In this document: positions 61,229 through 64,000 of the stretch, piece after piece
Layout of the letters: the number at the start of each line of letters is the position of its first letter
How positions within the stretch are numbered: the first letter of the stretch is position 1
Assembly: GCA_030527645.1 (NCBI GenBank)
Contig: JAUNAJ010000008.1
Location: 1 to 64,000, forward strand
DNA from: Lachnospiraceae bacterium
GTDB taxonomy: Bacteria; Bacillota; Clostridia; Lachnospirales; Lachnospiraceae
Length of the DNA: 64,000 nucleotides
Direction of reading: 5' to 3'
Made by a program: the position numbers and the translations under genes
Notes under the pieces: generated by a model
What the model saw: only the letters and a program-made list of their open reading frames with translations
Told to the model about the DNA's origin: nothing
Databases searched by the model: none

Positions 61229-63946
61229 ATGAGCAATCTTACCGGTTTTTTCAAAAAACACCCCCGTCTGCTTCTGTTTCTTCTGATCAGTCTGACGGGA
61301 GCCGTCGCCTATCATCAGTATTTTTTCGGTGATTCGTTGTTTATGTTCCGGGATATCGGATCCGATACGGCAGAGCAGTATCTCATGCAGTACAGCTCTA
61401 TTGTCAATCACGTCCGAAACGGAAATCTGTCGTTGTGGGATTTTACCAACGGCTTCGGCACAAGTATGTACCAGCTGAACCTGTTCAATCCCTCCCTCTG
61501 GCTTCTGTATCTCGCAGGAATGATCGCAGGTCCGCAGGTGATGGCCTACGGTCTGATCTACCTGCATCTGCTGCTTCTGATCCTGGCGGGATGGATGGCC
61601 TGGAGATACCTCTCCTGCTTCTCCTTTCCCTTCGAAGCGAAGCTGATCGCAGCCTATCTCTATGCCTTCAACGGATATCTCACTGTGTGGGGACAGCACT
61701 ATCAGTTCAGTATGATGCTGGTGTATCTCCCCCTTTTGCTGAGCCTGTTGGAACGTTCCATGCAGAAACGGAAATTTTCACCTGCGGTTGTGATCTGCAC
61801 CGCCTGTATGATGCTGTGCACCTACTATCTCTCCTACATGGTGCTGCTGTTCTGTGCGATGTATGTACCGGTTCGGCTGATCATGACCCGCAGAGACGGC
61901 TTGAAGGGCTTTATCCTTCCGCTGCTTCTGCACGGTCTCTCCCTTTTGCTGGGTGTTTTCATGGGAATTCTGAATTTGCTTCCCTCCTACGCACTGATCT
62001 TCGGAGTTTCCGGCAGAATGGGATCAGACACCTCCCTTCTGCAGCGTTGTATGGATGCACTGAAGCCCTGGCCCAATCAGTCCTATTATCGAACACTGGT
62101 AAAACGACTGCTGTCCAGTACCCTGGAGGGCGTCAGCGGAGGAGATTATACCGGTCATGCAAACTTCTATGAGGCACCGAACCTGTTCTTTTCGGGACTG
62201 ATGCTTCTTCTGCTGGTTCAGTTTGTTCTTTGCATTTTCTTTAATCGAAGAGAAAGTATACGGAACCGCCTGATGCATATTCTTGTGCTTGCTGCAGCGG
62301 CATTTTCCCTGTGCATCGGACTGGGCAGCATGGTCTTCAATGCCTTCTCTGCCCCCTTCTGCCGACATACCTTCCTGCTGATGCCCCTGTTTGCGCTTCT
62401 CACTGCCTATATGCTGACAGTTATTATAGAGGAACATCGCTTCAGCATCCTGGGTGCACTGATCGTTCTGGTTCCGGCTGAAATTATCTGTGCACACCGA
62501 TATATGGCCGCCGCCACGGTGACTCTGACCTTCCGGCTGAATGCTCTGATCCTTGCAGTCTGCATGATCCTCATGGCTCTGTTCCTGTATCTGATCAGCC
62601 GCAGGAAGGAAGGAAAAAATTTCGCTGTTCTCTATACTCTGCTGTGCCTTGTGATCGGTCTTAATGTAACCGCTGACACCTATACCACGGCGTCCAAGCG
62701 CGGAATCAGCAAGGGGGATTCAGAGTACGCAGAGGCGATGTACGGCAGTGACTGGCAGGCTCTGCAGGACTATCTCCTGGATCATGACGGTGATTTCTAC
62801 CGTCTGGAAAAGGATTATCAGGCAGGCTCTGTCACCATGGATTCAGCAGGCCAGTACTACCGGGGGATCAGTACCTATAACAGTACCTCTAACCGGTATG
62901 TTCTGGAATTTCTGGACAAGGCTGTACCGGAGCTGTATTATATCAATTCCGCCCACTGGACCTTCCGTCAGATTACGGACGAAAGTGATTATGCCAGCCT
63001 TTTCGGTATTAAATATGTCGTATCACGGAGTGAACTGCCTCCGGCCTCCTGCTACGAGCTGGAGACAAGCTTCGGAGATCTGAATCTGTACCGAAACACC
63101 GAATGGACCTCCTTTGCGTCCTTCTATACAGAAACGCTTGCCAATCACGACTTTGAAACCAGTGAAAAGCTTCTGAATACCGATGCTCTCCTGAAAGATT
63201 ATCTGCTGCTGGATGACGAGGAGATGGGTGTGGAGGTGAACAATACCGCTGAGATACTGGATGAATATGTTCTGACCGAGAACAGTACCTTAAGCATCTC
63301 ACCGGAGCTGGAGCCGGATGAGGATGGCAAGTATTCCTGGCAGCAGCCGGAAATCTACCTTCCCTTCAACAGAGCCGTAACAGAGGAGGATGGTGAGATC
63401 ATTGTACGATTCCTGGCATGCGTGAACGGCTCCTATGACCTCCAGATCCGTACTACCGAGGAGCTGTACAATTACAAAACAGTGACCGTAACCGGAGGAC
63501 AGCCCGCCGAGGTGACCATGCAGCTGCCGGCAGGCTGTGATGGATTGTATATTCACAACTGGAATCCGGATCTTATTACCTCACTGTCGGACTTCCGCTT
63601 CTACACGGCTCCATCTGAAAATGCCGCCGACCCGGATGCAGAGATCGTTGTGACCGATACCTACAACGACAGCTATCTGCTTTGCCAGGCGGAGGTTTCA
63701 GAGAGCGGATATCTGTTCTTTCCCATTCCTTATGAGAATGGCTGGACTATCACGGTGGATGGACAGCAACAGAAAATCCTCCGCGCGGATTACGGCTTCA
63801 GTGCTGTAAAAATCACCTCCGGAAGCCATGAGATCATCCTGGACTATCAGCAGCCCCTTCTGGACGAGGCACTGCTGATTTCTGCAGCGGCATGGATCAT
63901 CTTTCTGATCCTGGTCGTTCTGCAAAAGCTAAAATCTTATAAGTGA
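61229..63946 (+). CDS. yfhO: YfhO-family membrane glycosyltransferase
   Basis: 905-residue GT-C-fold protein with about 12 to 14 membrane segments in residues 10-510 and a long outer C-terminal beta-rich domain, ending with one more span (LISAAAWIIFLILVVLQ). The first outer loop FRDIGSDTAEQY carries the conserved acidic pair of the YfhO family. B. subtilis YfhO glycosylates lipoteichoic acid using a sugar from a GtrB-like synthase and a GtrA-type flippase, both present at 42475 and 43579. AAAGGAG precedes the ATG. It is on the strand opposite the operon. The target polymer is not known. Confidence 0.9.
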   Translation: MSNLTGFFKKHPRLLLFLLISLTGAVAYHQYFFGDSLFMFRDIGSDTAEQYLMQYSSIVNHVRNGNLSLWDFTNGFGTSMYQLNLFNPSLWLLYLAGMIAGPQVMAYGLIYLHLLLLILAGWMAWRYLSCFSFPFEAKLIAAYLYAFNGYLTVWGQHYQFSMMLVYLPLLLSLLERSMQKRKFSPAVVICTACMMLCTYYLSYMVLLFCAMYVPVRLIMTRRDGLKGFILPLLLHGLSLLLGVFMGILNLLPSYALIFGVSGRMGSDTSLLQRCMDALKPWPNQSYYRTLVKRLLSSTLEGVSGGDYTGHANFYEAPNLFFSGLMLLLLVQFVLCIFFNRRESIRNRLMHILVLAAAAFSLCIGLGSMVFNAFSAPFCRHTFLLMPLFALLTAYMLTVIIEEHRFSILGALIVLVPAEIICAHRYMAAATVTLTFRLNALILAVCMILMALFLYLISRRKEGKNFAVLYTLLCLVIGLNVTADTYTTASKRGISKGDSEYAEAMYGSDWQALQDYLLDHDGDFYRLEKDYQAGSVTMDSAGQYYRGISTYNSTSNRYVLEFLDKAVPELYYINSAHWTFRQITDESDYASLFGIKYVVSRSELPPASCYELETSFGDLNLYRNTEWTSFASFYTETLANHDFETSEKLLNTDALLKDYLLLDDEEMGVEVNNTAEILDEYVLTENSTLSISPELEPDEDGKYSWQQPEIYLPFNRAVTEEDGEIIVRFLACVNGSYDLQIRTTEELYNYKTVTVTGGQPAEVTMQLPAGCDGLYIHNWNPDLITSLSDFRFYTAPSENAADPDAEIVVTDTYNDSYLLCQAEVSESGYLFFPIPYENGWTITVDGQQQKILRADYGFSAVKITSGSHEIILDYQQPLLDEALLISAAAWIIFLILVVLQKLKSYK

Positions 63947-63964
63947 AAAATGGAACGGAGGGAC

Positions 63965-64000
63965 GGTGCTGCCGTACCACATTCGTGGTACGGCAGCACC
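63965..64000. terminator. long perfect hairpin at the right edge
   Basis: GGTGCTGCCGTACCAC and GTGGTACGGCAGCACC form a perfect 16-bp stem with a 4-nt loop, ending exactly at the window boundary, 18 nt after the YfhO stop. A T-run cannot be seen because the window ends. It may be the terminator of the YfhO gene. Confidence 0.7.

Overview
The window looks like a chromosomal segment from a Gram-positive gut anaerobe of the Lachnospiraceae (Clostridia). This is inferred, not tested by a search. The supports are a PolC-type replicase beside ispG, strong GGAGG ribosome binding sites, a 16S 5' end of the clostridial ATGAGAG type at the left edge, and surface proteins built from GBS_Bsp-like repeats. 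I see no phage, transposase, CRISPR array or restriction system. Nearly all genes are on the minus strand.

Left edge to about 17 kb is mostly housekeeping. The first bases are the start of a 16S rRNA gene read leftwards, with its leader and promoter, preceded by two tRNA-Ser genes. Then, in transcription order right to left, come folA, ispG, polC, rnz, tsaD and ispD. A plus-strand mscL carries a C-terminal zinc ribbon. lspA, a zinc-ribbon protein, clpX and an HtrA protease follow on the minus strand, and a BspA-type leucine-rich-repeat lipoprotein is divergent on the plus strand.

From 17.4 to 21.3 kb there is a 23-codon membrane ORF, a 2H phosphoesterase, and a three-gene cassette: VTC-like polyphosphate polymerase domain protein, DUF4956 membrane protein, and carbohydrate-binding lipoprotein. 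The cassette sits behind an 18-bp perfect palindrome.

From 21.5 kb to the right edge the window is one large cell-surface polysaccharide region. Transcription units right to left are as follows. (a) An operon starting at 60.99 kb: an ATP-grasp/PLP-enzyme fusion, a two-subunit SMR/EamA transporter, a WecE-like sugar 4-aminotransferase, glycosyltransferases, an LCP ligase, a GBS-repeat DUF5722 protein, an LtaS-like enzyme carrying GBS repeats, an OafA-like acyltransferase and GtrA. (b) A GtrB-like glycosyltransferase on its own promoter and terminator, then a GT-C-like membrane protein. (c) Two long GBS-repeat wall enzymes, an L,D-transpeptidase and a probable lysozyme-like hydrolase. (d) rfbB, rfbA, rfbC, wzm and wzt for dTDP-sugar synthesis and ABC export. 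(e) A methyltransferase with a kinase-like middle and a coiled-coil tail, resembling the WbdD chain terminator, followed by two giant two-domain glycosyltransferases. A plus-strand YfhO-type membrane glycosyltransferase lies at the far right.

The working picture is that nucleotide sugars from the Rfb enzymes are assembled into a rhamnan-like polymer. A WbdD-like protein caps it, Wzm/Wzt export it and the LCP enzyme attaches it to the wall. Lipid-linked sugars (GtrA/GtrB/GT-C, YfhO), an acyl group and possibly an amino-sugar derivative decorate it. Four wall enzymes share GBS_Bsp-like repeats that may target them to this polymer. The best candidates for something undescribed are the ATP-grasp/PLP fusion with its aminotransferase and SMR pair, the Gram-positive WbdD-like protein, and the family of enzymes fused to GBS repeats.
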